Below the pieces are notes generated by a model. It was given only the letters and a program-made list of their open reading frames with translations. It had not been told where the DNA came from and made no database searches. From the NCBI RefSeq assembly GCF_002257705.1, contig NZ_LSLK01000103.1:1-64000 (forward strand): a DNA stretch of 64,000 nucleotides, written 5' to 3'. The position numbers and the translations under genes are program-made. The stretch is from Sporomusa silvacetica DSM 10669 (lineage in GTDB: Bacteria; Bacillota; Negativicutes; Sporomusales; Sporomusaceae). Below are positions 21,529 to 31,086 of the stretch, one piece after another (position 1 is the stretch's first letter; each line of letters opens with the position of its first letter).

Positions 21529-23175
21529 ATGTCTGATGAATCAATAAAAGCCAAACAGACGGCGTATGACGCCAAAGTTGAAAAAGTAATTGCGAAAAAT
21601 CCTGAACGTAAAAATCTAACGTACAATAGACTGTATACCTCGCTTGATCTCGAAAACTTTGATTATGAGCGTAAGCTCGGATTTCCGGGTGATTATCCCT
21701 ATACCCGCGGTGTACAACCTACCATGTATCGTGGCCGGTTTTGGACTATGCGAATGTATGCCGGGTTTTCGACAGCTGAAGAATCCAATAAGCGTTACCG
21801 CTATTTAATTGAGTCAGGTGCTACCGGTTTGTCCTGCGCTTTTGACCTGCCTACGCAAATTGGGTATGATTCTGATGATGCAATTGCAGAAGGCGAAGTA
21901 GGCAAAGTGGGGGTCGCCATTGATTCATTGGCCGATATGGAAATATTGTTTAATGGCATTGACCTTGGTAAAGTTTCTACTTCCATGACGATTAATGCCC
22001 CGGCTTCGGTGCTCTTGGCTATGTATATTGCAGTTGCGGAAAAACAAGGCGTAGCTCTCGAACAGCTTAAGGGCACCATTCAAAATGACATTCTAAAAGA
22101 ATATGCAGCGCGCGGTACCTATATTTTTCCGCCCAAGCCTTCAATGCGGTTGATTACCAACATTTTTGAATATTGTTCGAAGAATGTTCCTAAATGGAAT
22201 ACCATTTCAATTTCTGGCTATCACATTCGTGAGGCCGGTTCGACGGCCTCGCAAGAAATAGCCTTTACAATTGCGGATGGAATTGCCTATGTAGAGGCTG
22301 CGATTAAGGCGGGCCTGAATGTTGATGATTTTGCAGGAAGGTTGTCCTTCTTCTGGAATGCGCATAACAATGTATTGGAGGAGGTAGCCAAGTTTCGTGC
22401 TTCCCGCCGCATATGGGCCAGAATCATGAAAGAGCGTTTTAGTGCGACTAACCCCAAATCCATGATGCTTCGGTTCCACACCCAGACTGCAGGCTCCATG
22501 CTTACAGCCCAGCAGCCTGCCAACAACATCGTCCGTGTTGCCTTACAAACCGCAGCGGCTGTTCTTGGCGGTACCCAATCGCTACATACTAATTCACAAG
22601 ACGAAGCATTGGCATTGCCTACGGAAGATTCTGTACGGGTTGCTCTCAGGACGCAACAGATTGTTGCCTATGAAAGTGGGCTGGCTGATGTTGTTGACCC
22701 GTTAGCAGGCTCGTACTTTATCGAGGCACTTACCGATAAAATCGAACAAGAAGCCATGGCATATATTGAAAAAATTGATGAACTCGGCGGTGCGGTTGTT
22801 GCCATTGAAAAAGGTTATATTCAAAGAGAGATTCAGGAAAGCGCCTACAAATGGCAAATGGAGGTTGAGTCCAAGCAACGGATTATTGTTGGCGTCAACC
22901 AATTCCAGATACAGGAAAAGGCAGCAGAAGGCCTACTGCGGGTAGATTCTTCTGTTGGCGAACTACAGAAACAAAAGCTGGCTAATCTTCGTGCCAAACG
23001 TGATAATGAAGCAGTCAAAGCAAAATTGGCCATGCTTGAGAAAGCTGCTGGGGAAGAAGAAACAAATCTCATGCCGGTTATCCTTGAAGCGGTTAAGGTT
23101 TATGCAACCCTTGGCGAAATCTGCGGTGTACTGCGTAAGGTATTTGGTGAATACGAAGCGCACGTAAGCCTGTAA
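21529..23175 (+). CDS. Methylmalonyl-CoA mutase, catalytic (large) subunit
   Basis: The 548-residue protein is the TIM-barrel half of a split acyl-CoA mutase: YPYTRGVQPTMYRGRFWTMR (about residues 57-76), ATGLSCAFDLPTQIGYDSDD, and QNDILKEYAARGTYIFPP. The HNN motif region is followed by AGSMLTAQQPANNIVRV and GGTQSLHTNS(QDEALALPT). It converts succinyl-CoA to (R)-methylmalonyl-CoA with AdoCbl. TRGVQPTMYRGR favours methylmalonyl-CoA over isobutyryl-CoA specificity. The B12-binding subunit is encoded separately at 24821, with a transporter gene in between. AAAGGAGAA precedes the ATG. Confidence 0.9.
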   Translation: MSDESIKAKQTAYDAKVEKVIAKNPERKNLTYNRLYTSLDLENFDYERKLGFPGDYPYTRGVQPTMYRGRFWTMRMYAGFSTAEESNKRYRYLIESGATGLSCAFDLPTQIGYDSDDAIAEGEVGKVGVAIDSLADMEILFNGIDLGKVSTSMTINAPASVLLAMYIAVAEKQGVALEQLKGTIQNDILKEYAARGTYIFPPKPSMRLITNIFEYCSKNVPKWNTISISGYHIREAGSTASQEIAFTIADGIAYVEAAIKAGLNVDDFAGRLSFFWNAHNNVLEEVAKFRASRRIWARIMKERFSATNPKSMMLRFHTQTAGSMLTAQQPANNIVRVALQTAAAVLGGTQSLHTNSQDEALALPTEDSVRVALRTQQIVAYESGLADVVDPLAGSYFIEALTDKIEQEAMAYIEKIDELGGAVVAIEKGYIQREIQESAYKWQMEVESKQRIIVGVNQFQIQEKAAEGLLRVDSSVGELQKQKLANLRAKRDNEAVKAKLAMLEKAAGEEETNLMPVILEAVKVYATLGEICGVLRKVFGEYEAHVSL

Positions 23176-23260
23176 AGTGAAGTAGCTTCTCGGAAAAACA
23201 GACAGAAAACCACAAGTTTATAATTTATGAAATTAAAATTGGTAAAAAAGAATAGGAAAA

Positions 23261-23335
23261 ACCATCGGTAACTCCTAAAAAGTAAATGACTGGCAACCAA
23301 TAAGGGTCAAAAACCGATGGCTTATTCTTATTCTA
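23261..23335 (+). terminator. Possible terminator after the mutase gene
   Basis: CCATCGGT pairs with ACCGATGG across a 45-nt loop, with outer AGAATA/TATTCT pairing and CTTATTCTT after it. Confidence 0.4.
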
Positions 23336-23517
23336 ATTGTATCTTTAGAATAATGTTATTACAATTCATGACGGAAGAGAGCAAAGTATAGAAATAAACG
23401 TCTCAAAAGAAAGATAATGTCACGTAAAAATCATCGCCTACAGGAACGTTATAGCCGAAAGTTAATGTATCAAGCTGCAACCATTTAATATCAAATAATT
23501 GAGGAGTGTGATCAGCA

Positions 23518-24711
23518 ATGGGTGAGAGTAAAGTAGAGAATAGATTTAAAGGATCCTATCTCGGCGCTATCTTTTTGATGGCCATCACGGCAATTGGCCC
23601 GGGATTTTTGATGCAAACCACCGTGTTCACTCAAAAAACGGGAGCCAGTTTTGGCTTTGTAATCTTGGCGTCGTTAGTAATTGATATTTTGGTTCAGATC
23701 AATGTTTGGAGAATTATCGTTGCTTCCGGTATGCGTGGCCAGGAAATTGGGAATACAGTCCTTCCAGGGTTAGGTTATTTTATTTCTATTTTAATTGTAA
23801 TGGGCGGTTTATGTTTCAACATTGGCAATATCGCCGGAGCATCACTGGGGCTAAATGTTTTGTTTGGCACACCAATTGAAGCAGGAGCAATCAGTAGCGG
23901 CATCATTGCCTTATCTATTTTCTGTTTTAAACAGATAGGCAAAATCATGGACAGCTTTGTAAGTAGCTTTGGTATTGTTAGGATTCTTTTGGCTGTATTT
24001 GTCGCCATAGCAGCTATGCCGCCAGTAGGCGAAGCGGTTGTTAAATCTTTTGTGCCTGATCAAATTGATGTAGTAGCGCTGATCACACTCATTGGCGGCA
24101 GTGTAGGCGGATATATAACATTTTCCGGTGGGCACCGGCTTTTGGACGCTGGCATCAAGGGCTTAAAATTTATTCCGCAGGCAACGCGAAGCGCCATAAG
24201 CGGTATTTTAATCACCGGTGTTATGCGTGTAGTTCTTTTCTTAGGTGCTCTTGGTGTTATCGTACATGGCCATTTTATAGATCCTGCGAATCCGGCTGCT
24301 TCCGTCTTCCAAGCTGCAGCAGGAAACATAGGCTATAAGTTGTTCGGTATTGTAATATGGTCAGCCGGTACTACTTCGGTTATTGGCTGTGCTTACACGT
24401 CTGTATCCTTTTTAAAGTCTTTTAGCAAGAAAGTTGATGAATATTATAGCAAAATAATAATTGGGTTTATTATTTTTTCGACAATTGTTTTTGTTATGGT
24501 TGGCCAGCCGGTTAAGGTACTTGTGGTCGTGGGAACAATTAATGGGTTTATATTACCGTTAGCTTTGGCTTCGATATTAGTTGGGGCTTATAATAAAAAG
24601 GTTGTCGGTGAATACAAACATCCTGTGTGGATGACCGTTACCGGTGTTCTTGTTGTTGCTATCATGGGATATATGAGTGTACGTACATTTATTAATCAAT
24701 TTTTAATGTAA
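23518..24711 (+). CDS. NRAMP-fold transporter, YcsG-like, probable 5-oxoproline or carboxylate importer
   Basis: The 397-residue integral membrane protein has about eleven hydrophobic spans, and starts with AITAIGPGFLMQTTVFTQ, an NRAMP-type TM1 in which the metal-binding DPGN motif is replaced by GPGF. YcsG of Bacillus subtilis, encoded in the pxp locus, is the obvious relative. Loss of the metal motif and the context point to an organic substrate, most likely 5-oxoproline or a related amino acid. It sits between the two mutase subunit genes. TGAGGAGTG precedes the ATG. Confidence 0.75.
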   Translation: MGESKVENRFKGSYLGAIFLMAITAIGPGFLMQTTVFTQKTGASFGFVILASLVIDILVQINVWRIIVASGMRGQEIGNTVLPGLGYFISILIVMGGLCFNIGNIAGASLGLNVLFGTPIEAGAISSGIIALSIFCFKQIGKIMDSFVSSFGIVRILLAVFVAIAAMPPVGEAVVKSFVPDQIDVVALITLIGGSVGGYITFSGGHRLLDAGIKGLKFIPQATRSAISGILITGVMRVVLFLGALGVIVHGHFIDPANPAASVFQAAAGNIGYKLFGIVIWSAGTTSVIGCAYTSVSFLKSFSKKVDEYYSKIIIGFIIFSTIVFVMVGQPVKVLVVVGTINGFILPLALASILVGAYNKKVVGEYKHPVWMTVTGVLVVAIMGYMSVRTFINQFLM

Positions 24712-24820
24712 CCATATTATGTTTTATTTTCTGTAGGTGACAGGATCTTTTTTAACAGACAGTTTAGATAAAAGCTTGCTTTCGGGTTTCCGAGAGCGTA
24801 CTGAAAGAGGTAGGAGGACA

Positions 24821-25225
24821 ATGATGGAACAAAGAATTAGAGTATTAGTAGCTAAGCCCGGACTTGACGGCCATGACCGTGGGGCAAAAGTTGTGGCCCG
24901 TGCACTGCGCGATGCCGGTTTTGAAGTAATCTATACAGGCCTGCGGCAAACTCCGGAACAAATTGCGGAAACAGCCATGCAGGAGGACGTTAACGTAATA
25001 GCATTAAGCCTGTTATCAGGTGCCCATAACACACTATTTCCTAAAGTCGTAAATCTTCTAAATGATAGGAAGATGGATGATGTACTTGTTATTAGCGGCG
25101 GCGTAATTCCTGATACGGATATTCCCGGTTTAAAAAAGGCGGGTATCGCGGAAGTCTTTACGCCAGGTACGCCCACTGCCAGCATTGTGGAATATATTAA
25201 GACGAATGTCGCAGCAAAACACTGA
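24821..25225 (+). CDS. Methylmalonyl-CoA mutase, cobalamin-binding (small) subunit
   Basis: The 134-residue protein is a stand-alone B12-binding domain with the DxHxxG motif at DGHDRG (residues 16-21), then LLSGAHNTLFPKVVNLLND and SGGVIPDTD, the cobalamin nucleotide-tail pocket. TAGGAGGAC precedes the ATG at 24821. It pairs with the subunit at 21529 and leads the run of mutase-chaperone and epimerase genes. Confidence 0.92.
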   Translation: MMEQRIRVLVAKPGLDGHDRGAKVVARALRDAGFEVIYTGLRQTPEQIAETAMQEDVNVIALSLLSGAHNTLFPKVVNLLNDRKMDDVLVISGGVIPDTDIPGLKKAGIAEVFTPGTPTASIVEYIKTNVAAKH

Positions 25226-25263
25226 GCGAAGTAGTTTTTGCTCATGAGGTGGTGTTAATTCCA

Positions 25264-26202
25264 GTGGACGTAGTTGGCGAATTGTTAACTGGTTCAAAGC
25301 GTGCCTTGTCGCGGGCGATTACCATGGTGGAAAACGAATCTTCTGAAGCTGCCGCGATGATGCAGCAGCTTTACCCGCGAACAGGTAAGGCACTGGTTAT
25401 TGGTATAACCGGCCCGCCGGGGGCAGGGAAAAGTACGCTTACTGATAAATTAGCAAAAAAATACCGGCAACAAGGAAAAACTGTCGGTATTGTCGCTGTA
25501 GACCCGACTAGCCCGTTTTCCGGCGGAGCTATTCTGGGAGACCGCATCCGCATGAATGAATTGATTCTTGATGAGGGTGTATTTATACGCAGCATGGGAA
25601 CGAGAGGCAGTCTAGGCGGTTTATCATGCAAAACGGCCGATGTCGTCGCCATTCTGGATGCCTTCGCTAAAGATGTGATTTTTATCGAGACCGTGGGGGT
25701 AGGACAGTCGGAAGTTGATATTGTAAAAGCGGCCGATACTACGGTGGTTGTACTGGTTCCTGGACTTGGTGACGACATTCAGGCCATTAAGGCGGGAATC
25801 CTGGAGATTGGTGATGTTTTTGTTATTAACAAAGCTGACCGTGAGGGTGCGGAACGGCTTAACAGTGAACTAGAAATGATGCTTGTTCTCAACCAAGGTG
25901 ACATAAAATGGAGACCACCCATAAAGAAAACGGTGGCTAGCAGCGGAAACGGTATTGATGAATTGGTGGTTGCTATTGATGATCATATAGATTATCTAAA
26001 TAAATCCGGGGAGCTGCACCGACGCCGTAGTATGCGGGCAAAAAATGAATTGCTGTCACTGATGGAAGAGGGTATCAAGCGTTATGTAGTTAAGAAAATG
26101 AGTGAATCAGGACAATTTGATTCGCTGGTAGCCAGCATTGAACGGCGTGAAAAAGATCCATACACCATTGCAAGCATTATTTTGGCAGAGTGTCTAAGAT
26201 AA
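25264..26202 (+). CDS. meaB: MeaB/ArgK-family GTPase, mutase chaperone
   Basis: The protein (about 312 residues from the GTG at 25264) has Walker A GPPGAGKST, the DPTSPFSGGAILGDRIRM switch region, ETVGVGQSEVDI (Walker B/switch) and NKAD guanine motif. MeaB loads and protects AdoCbl in methylmalonyl-CoA mutase using GTP. The GTG at 25264 has GAGGTGG 11 nt upstream; an upstream GTG at 25249 would add five residues but overlaps that site. Confidence 0.9.
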   Translation: MDVVGELLTGSKRALSRAITMVENESSEAAAMMQQLYPRTGKALVIGITGPPGAGKSTLTDKLAKKYRQQGKTVGIVAVDPTSPFSGGAILGDRIRMNELILDEGVFIRSMGTRGSLGGLSCKTADVVAILDAFAKDVIFIETVGVGQSEVDIVKAADTTVVVLVPGLGDDIQAIKAGILEIGDVFVINKADREGAERLNSELEMMLVLNQGDIKWRPPIKKTVASSGNGIDELVVAIDDHIDYLNKSGELHRRRSMRAKNELLSLMEEGIKRYVVKKMSESGQFDSLVASIERREKDPYTIASIILAECLR

Positions 26203-26226
26203 AGAGTTACGGAGGAGGAACCTACT

Positions 26227-26634
26227 ATGTTTAAAGTACTCAGAGTAGATCACATTGGCATTGCGGTGAAAGACTTGGATGCAGCCCAAAAGTTTTACAC
26301 TGATGTTTTGGGCATGACGGCTCAAGGAGAAGAAGTAATTGAGCAGCAAAAGGTAAAGGTATGCTTTATTCCCAGTGGTGACAGTGAGGTTGAACTGCTG
26401 GAGTCGACTACGCCTGATGGCCCCATTGCAAAATTTATTGAAAAGAAAGGCGAAGGGATACAACATGTAGCCTTACGCGTCGATAGCATCGAAAATGCAT
26501 TAAAAGACCTTAAAGCAAAAGGCATTCGGTTGATTGATGAATTGCCACGTTACGGTGCAGGCGGTGCAAGCATTGCTTTTGTTCATCCCAAAGCCACGGG
26601 TGGTATTTTACTCGAACTATCGGAACGTAAATAG
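26227..26634 (+). CDS. mce: Methylmalonyl-CoA epimerase
   Basis: The 135-residue protein is a VOC-fold enzyme with metal ligands visible in VDHIGIAV (His), EVELLE (Glu), GIQHVALRV (His) and GILLELSE (Glu). The family interconverts (R)- and (S)-methylmalonyl-CoA, linking the mutase to the decarboxylase. GGAGGAGG precedes the ATG. It is placed between meaB and the decarboxylase carboxyltransferase gene. Confidence 0.93.
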   Translation: MFKVLRVDHIGIAVKDLDAAQKFYTDVLGMTAQGEEVIEQQKVKVCFIPSGDSEVELLESTTPDGPIAKFIEKKGEGIQHVALRVDSIENALKDLKAKGIRLIDELPRYGAGGASIAFVHPKATGGILLELSERK

Positions 26635-26694
26635 TTTAGCATTAAAGATGTCTTAATGTCATAGATAAAGCTTATCGTCATCTGGAGGTGTGTC

Positions 26695-28224
26695 ATGGCT
26701 ACTGTTCAGGAAAAAATAACCCAATTAAAAAAAATCCAGGAAAAGGTAATACTTGGCGGCGGCACAAAACGGATTGAAAAGCAGCACGCCAACGGCAAGC
26801 TGACCGCCCGTGAACGGATAGAGAAATTACTAGATCCGGGTACCTTTGTCGAATTGGATCAATTTGTCAAGCATCGGTGCACCAACTTTGGAATGGAGGC
26901 CACAGAATCCCCCGGAGAAGGTGTGGTAACCGGTTATGGTACTGTTGATGGTCGGTTGGTCTATGTATTTGCGCAAGACTTCACCGTTATCGGTGGCTCA
27001 CTTGGTGAAATGCATGCCGCTAAAATTGTCAAAGTGCAAGATTTGGCGTTGAAAATGGGAGCGCCACTAATAGGTCTCAATGATTCAGGCGGTGCGCGAA
27101 TACAAGAGGCTGTGGATGCACTATCTGGCTATGGCAAGATCTTTTATCGCAATACGCTGGCTTCCGGCGTAATTCCTCAGATATCAGTTATTATGGGGCC
27201 TTGTGCCGGTGGGGCAGTTTATTCGCCTGCCCTAACTGATTTCATCTTTATGGTCAAGAAAACAAGTCAGATGTTTATTACCGGTCCGCAGGTAATCAAA
27301 TCGGTTACGGCTGAAGAGGCTACCGCTGAGGAATTAGGTGGTGCAATGACTCATAATTCTACATCAGGTGTAGCTCATTTTGCGGCGGAGAACGATGACG
27401 ATTGTATGCAAAAGGTTCGTTATCTGTTGAGCTTTTTACCCGGTAACAACCTGGAAGAGGCGCCTATTGTTGCAACCGGCGACGACCCAGACCGCATTGA
27501 GCCTGGACTGAACACGATAGTTCCCGATAATTCAAATCAGCCCTATGATATGAAACAAGTTATCAAAATGCTTGTGGATAAGGGTGAATTTTACGAAGTG
27601 TATGCGCATTATGCTACCAATATAATCACTTGCTTTGCACGATTTGATGGGCAGACGGCAGGTATTATCGCCAATCAACCGGCAGTCATGGCCGGTTGCC
27701 TGGACATCAATGCCTCAGATAAAGCGGCTAGGTTTATTCGCTTTTGCGATGCATTTAATATTCCACTGCTCAATATTGTTGATGTACCTGGTTTCCTGCC
27801 TGGAACCGACCAGGAATATGGAGGCATTATTCGTCATGGGGCCAAAATGCTATATGCGTACTCTGAAGCAACAGTACCTAAAATAACCTTGATTACACGA
27901 AAAGCCTATGGTGGTTCTTATTTGGCAATGTGTTCACAGGATCTGGGCGCTGATCAGGTATTAGCTTGGCCTTCGGCTGAAATTGCAGTTATGGGTCCGG
28001 CGGGTGCTGCCAACATCATTTTCCGGGGTGACCCGGAAGTAGAAGCAAAAACCGCTGAGTATGTTGAGGAATTCGCCACACCCTATAAGGCTGCTGAACG
28101 CGGCTTTGTAGACCAGGTTATTGAGCCTAGTGAAACCAGACCGCGTATTATTACCGCCCTGTCGATGCTGGCAAGCAAGCGCGAAGTTCGGCCTGCTAAG
28201 AAACACGGCAACATTCCGCTGTAA
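26695..28224 (+). CDS. mmdA: Methylmalonyl-CoA decarboxylase alpha (carboxyltransferase) subunit
   Basis: The 509-residue protein is a biotin-dependent carboxyltransferase: KQHANGKLTARERIEKLLDP, GLNDSGGARIQEAVDAL, MGPCAGGAVYSPAL, GPQVIKSVTAEE and an ending KKHGNIPL typical of MmdA/PccB. It moves CO2 from (S)-methylmalonyl-CoA to biotin on the carrier protein, giving propionyl-CoA. The final decarboxylation normally needs the membrane sodium pump MmdB, which is not in this window. TGGAGGTG precedes the ATG. Confidence 0.92.
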   Translation: MATVQEKITQLKKIQEKVILGGGTKRIEKQHANGKLTARERIEKLLDPGTFVELDQFVKHRCTNFGMEATESPGEGVVTGYGTVDGRLVYVFAQDFTVIGGSLGEMHAAKIVKVQDLALKMGAPLIGLNDSGGARIQEAVDALSGYGKIFYRNTLASGVIPQISVIMGPCAGGAVYSPALTDFIFMVKKTSQMFITGPQVIKSVTAEEATAEELGGAMTHNSTSGVAHFAAENDDDCMQKVRYLLSFLPGNNLEEAPIVATGDDPDRIEPGLNTIVPDNSNQPYDMKQVIKMLVDKGEFYEVYAHYATNIITCFARFDGQTAGIIANQPAVMAGCLDINASDKAARFIRFCDAFNIPLLNIVDVPGFLPGTDQEYGGIIRHGAKMLYAYSEATVPKITLITRKAYGGSYLAMCSQDLGADQVLAWPSAEIAVMGPAGAANIIFRGDPEVEAKTAEYVEEFATPYKAAERGFVDQVIEPSETRPRIITALSMLASKREVRPAKKHGNIPL

Positions 28225-28243
28225 ATGCTGTTAAGAGAGGACC

Positions 28244-28459
28244 GTGAAGCATGTGAAAGAGTTACAAGGTATTACTCCGGAAATAATTGCTGCAATTAGT
28301 GCTAGTATTGGCATTGTGTTTGGCGATAATGGCGCAAAGCCGATTAAGATGTTGTTCGAAAACTGGCATGGTGGTCTTGCAGTACGGATTAACCGTACTC
28401 ATAGAGTTTGGATAGATGCTGGCCGACAAAACAATATGAATAATCGTCTGGTTAGATAG
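28244..28459 (+). CDS. Methylmalonyl-CoA decarboxylase small subunit (MmdE/MmdD C-terminal type)
   Basis: The 71-residue protein begins with KELQGITPEIIAAISASIGI and ends WIDAGRQNNMNNRLVR. This matches the C-terminal region of the delta/epsilon subunits of sodium-pumping decarboxylases (the ITPEIIAAIS...AGRQ pattern) and has no membrane span. It presumably holds the carboxyltransferase and biotin carrier together. The GTG at 28244 or the one at 28253 may be the start; AAGAGAGG is 3 or 12 nt upstream. Confidence 0.7.
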   Translation: MKHVKELQGITPEIIAAISASIGIVFGDNGAKPIKMLFENWHGGLAVRINRTHRVWIDAGRQNNMNNRLVR

Positions 28460-28478
28460 AAAGGTGGGGGCGATAGAA

Positions 28479-28856
28479 ATGAGAAAATTCAGGGTTACTG
28501 TCAATGGTACTTCCTATAACGTCGAGGTACAGGAAGAAATCAAGTCTGTTACCGCTGTTCCCTGCGGTCAAGCTGTTGTTCCTGCTGCTCCTGCTGTTGC
28601 AGCCCCGTCTCCGGTTGCTGCTCCAGTGGAAATCGCAGCAGGCGATAGTGCAATTAAGGCACCCATGCCTGGTAAGATTATTAAAGTTCTCGTTAAAAAA
28701 GGTGATAAGGTTAAAAAGGGCGATGTTCTGATGATTCTTGAAGCCATGAAAATGCAGAATGAAATCACTTCTCCGGCTAGTGGCTGTGTTACGTTGATGA
28801 ATGTAGCGAATGGCAAGAGTGTTAAACCTGGCGAAGTGATGGCAGTTATTGGCTAA
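28479..28856 (+). CDS. mmdC: Biotin carboxyl carrier protein of methylmalonyl-CoA decarboxylase
   Basis: The 125-residue protein has a short N-terminal segment, an Ala/Pro/Val hinge (about 36-57) and a biotinyl domain with the EAMKMQ motif, whose Lys carries biotin about 35 residues before the end. It shuttles carboxyl between MmdA and the membrane subunit. AAGGTGGGGG precedes the ATG at 28479. It ends the operon, with a terminator at 28904. Confidence 0.93.
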   Translation: MRKFRVTVNGTSYNVEVQEEIKSVTAVPCGQAVVPAAPAVAAPSPVAAPVEIAAGDSAIKAPMPGKIIKVLVKKGDKVKKGDVLMILEAMKMQNEITSPASGCVTLMNVANGKSVKPGEVMAVIG

Positions 28857-28903
28857 TGAATCCCGTCATATGAAGTCTTTGAAAGTAGTAACCTAAAGAA
28901 AAA

Positions 28904-28945
28904 AGCTTGCTTATCCCTGCTTATGGGAGTCAGCAAGCTCTTTCT
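28904..28945. terminator. Terminator between mmdC and the chemoreceptor gene
   Basis: AGCTTGCT...AGCAAGCT stem, inner TCCC/GGGA, then CTTTCTG; A-rich on the other side, so it may act in both directions. Confidence 0.65.
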
Positions 28946-28982
28946 GTTTGATTAAGAGGAAAACGCCCCGTACATACAAATA

Positions 28983-30960
28983 CTAAACTCTAAACTGGCT
29001 GACAGTGGTCTGAAGATCCTGGGCTAGCTTGGCAAGATTCTGGCTGGATGAGGCAATTTCCTCCATGGCGGCCGCTTGTTCTTCGGTAGCAGCTGACACG
29101 GTTTGAGCTTCTCCAACCGCTGTTTTGCTATGTTCATCGATTTCCTCCACTGCTTCTACAATCTGTTGAGTACTATTGGACATCTGCTGAATAGCAGCGG
29201 AAGTCGACTTCATTTGTTCCGATACTTGCGTTACCAATGTTGCAATTTCTTTAAATGTGTGTCCTGCCATAGAGACAACTTCTGTCCCGACTTTGACCTC
29301 GCGAGTACCTTCATCCATAGCAATAATGGCCTTTTCTGTGTCTCTTTTGATATCACTAATTAGGGCAGCAATTTGCTTGGTCGCAGCTTGTGACTGTTCG
29401 GCGAGCTTACGGACTTCTTCAGCTACAACGGCAAATCCTTTTCCCTGTTCTCCTGCTCTGGCGGCCTCTATCGCAGCGTTGAGGGCAAGTAGGTTTGTCT
29501 GCCCGGCAATACCGGATATCGCATCGACAATCTGCCCGATTTCTTTAGATCTTTCGCCTAACTTAGCAACAACTTCTGCTGAATTGTTAACAGTCTGCTC
29601 GATATAAAGCATCTGACTAACAGCTTTCTCTACTGACGCACTACCTTCTTTTGTTTTATCAGCAGCTTGAGCTGATTGCTCGGCTACCTGATTGGAACTG
29701 GCCGATACCTGTTGAATACCGGCTGACAGATGCACTACCACAGCCGATGTTTTGTCGACTGCCTTTAATTGCTTTTCTGCGCCGTTTGCTACCTCGCTAA
29801 TAATGCCTGCTACTTGGCTGACAGCCTGAGCTGACTGTTCGGCGCTGGCTGTCAGCTCTTCTGAAGAAGCTGCTACTTGTTCGGCACCAGCTTGTATTTT
29901 GCGAATCAATGCTACCATATTTGTCGTCATCTTTTCAAAGCTTCCAGCTAACTGACCCAATTCATCCTGTGAAATAATATTTAATTTTCCTATTCTTAAA
30001 TCGCCGCCAGCAACCTTTTCTGATATCTGCCGTATACCATCAATAGGATTTACAATGCGCAGCGTTATTTGGTAGGTAATAAAGATACTAACTATAAGGC
30101 TTATCAAAGTTAAAAGTAAAAACATCATCATTAAAGAATTCAGACGACTTGCCATTTCGCGTTTTTCAATATTGGCTGCAATCGCCCAGTCTGTTCCTGG
30201 AACCGGTGCATAGGCCGCGGATCTGTTCAATGCCATTGTAGGTATACTTGGCAATTCCGGTTTCGCCCTGTGTCATTTTTGTAGCAACACTTCTTAAGTC
30301 TGCTGAAATTGTTTTATCCTCAAGAAGATTGAGTTTCATCACTAATTCCGTATTTGGATGGACAATAATAAAACCATCTTTTTGAATCATAAAATTACTG
30401 CCAGTTTCGCCAACTTTGGTTACATTGACCTGTTCCTGAATAACACTGAATGGAATATTGGCACCAACCAAGCCAACCACTTTTCCATCCTTTTTAATGG
30501 GAGAAGAAACGATAATTGATAATTTACCGGTAGACTTATTTAATAGTACATCCGAAAAAATAGTTTTTCCAGTTTTCATGACGTCCTGAAAGTATGTTCT
30601 TTCCTTAATAGATCCTTTCCAGCCCCTCGACGAAAACCCATCTCCATTTATATTAGAAACAAATATTCCATCATAAAGAATAAGCCTTTTATCCTCCTGC
30701 ATAATATACGCAAGAACTGCTTCCGGATTACCAGAAACTAAATCACTAGTATTCGCCAGCATTTCCATATCACTCTGACGCGCAAACAACCATAAACTGC
30801 ACTCTTTGCTAATAGCATCGGTTTGTATTTTGAGAGTATCTTCTGTCTGCCCTGTTAATAGATCACTAGATTTCCAATAACTAAAACTTGCAACAACTGT
30901 CAATGATAAAAACATCATAATTGCAATAGCAAGCATCAGTTTTATTTTAATACTTTTCAT
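28983..30960 (-). pseudogene. Methyl-accepting chemotaxis protein, split by a 1-nt frameshift
   Basis: Two overlapping frames form one chemoreceptor. The N-terminal frame (30960 to about 30220) has a membrane span, and a dCache-type periplasmic sensor (ISKECSLWLFARQSDMEMLA, then SSPIKKDGKVVGLVGANIPF). The C-terminal frame (about 30220 to 28983) has the second span, a HAMP domain and a complete signalling domain with the hairpin-tip motif IVDAISGIAGQTNLLALNAA. The break falls at GIEQI / AAYAPVPGTDW. Deleting one base in the CCGCGG run near 30216-30221 would join them into about 658 residues. It could be a sequencing error or a recent mutation. Cache receptors sense small acids or amino acids, so it may guide cells to the substrate of this island. 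Confidence 0.85.
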
Positions 30961-31007
30961 ATTTATTCCGCCCTCTTAATCGAATTAATGTTGAAACTTT
31001 TCAACCT

Positions 31008-31060
31008 CAAAAAGCAATGGAAATATTCGAGCCAGACTTAGGCTTCGAATATCCCATTGC
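31008..31060 (-). terminator. Terminator of the glutamate dehydrogenase gene
   Basis: GCAATGG-(A)AATATTCGA...TCGAATAT-CCCATTGC long stem; on the minus strand it runs into TTTTTGAGG. Confidence 0.75.
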
Positions 31061-31086
31061 GTCCAATCAACTAAACATTTATTCTT

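Noticed and set aside
23416..23487. 23-codon ORF upstream of the NRAMP-like gene
   Set aside because: Weak ribosome site, no conserved feature; probably untranslated leader.
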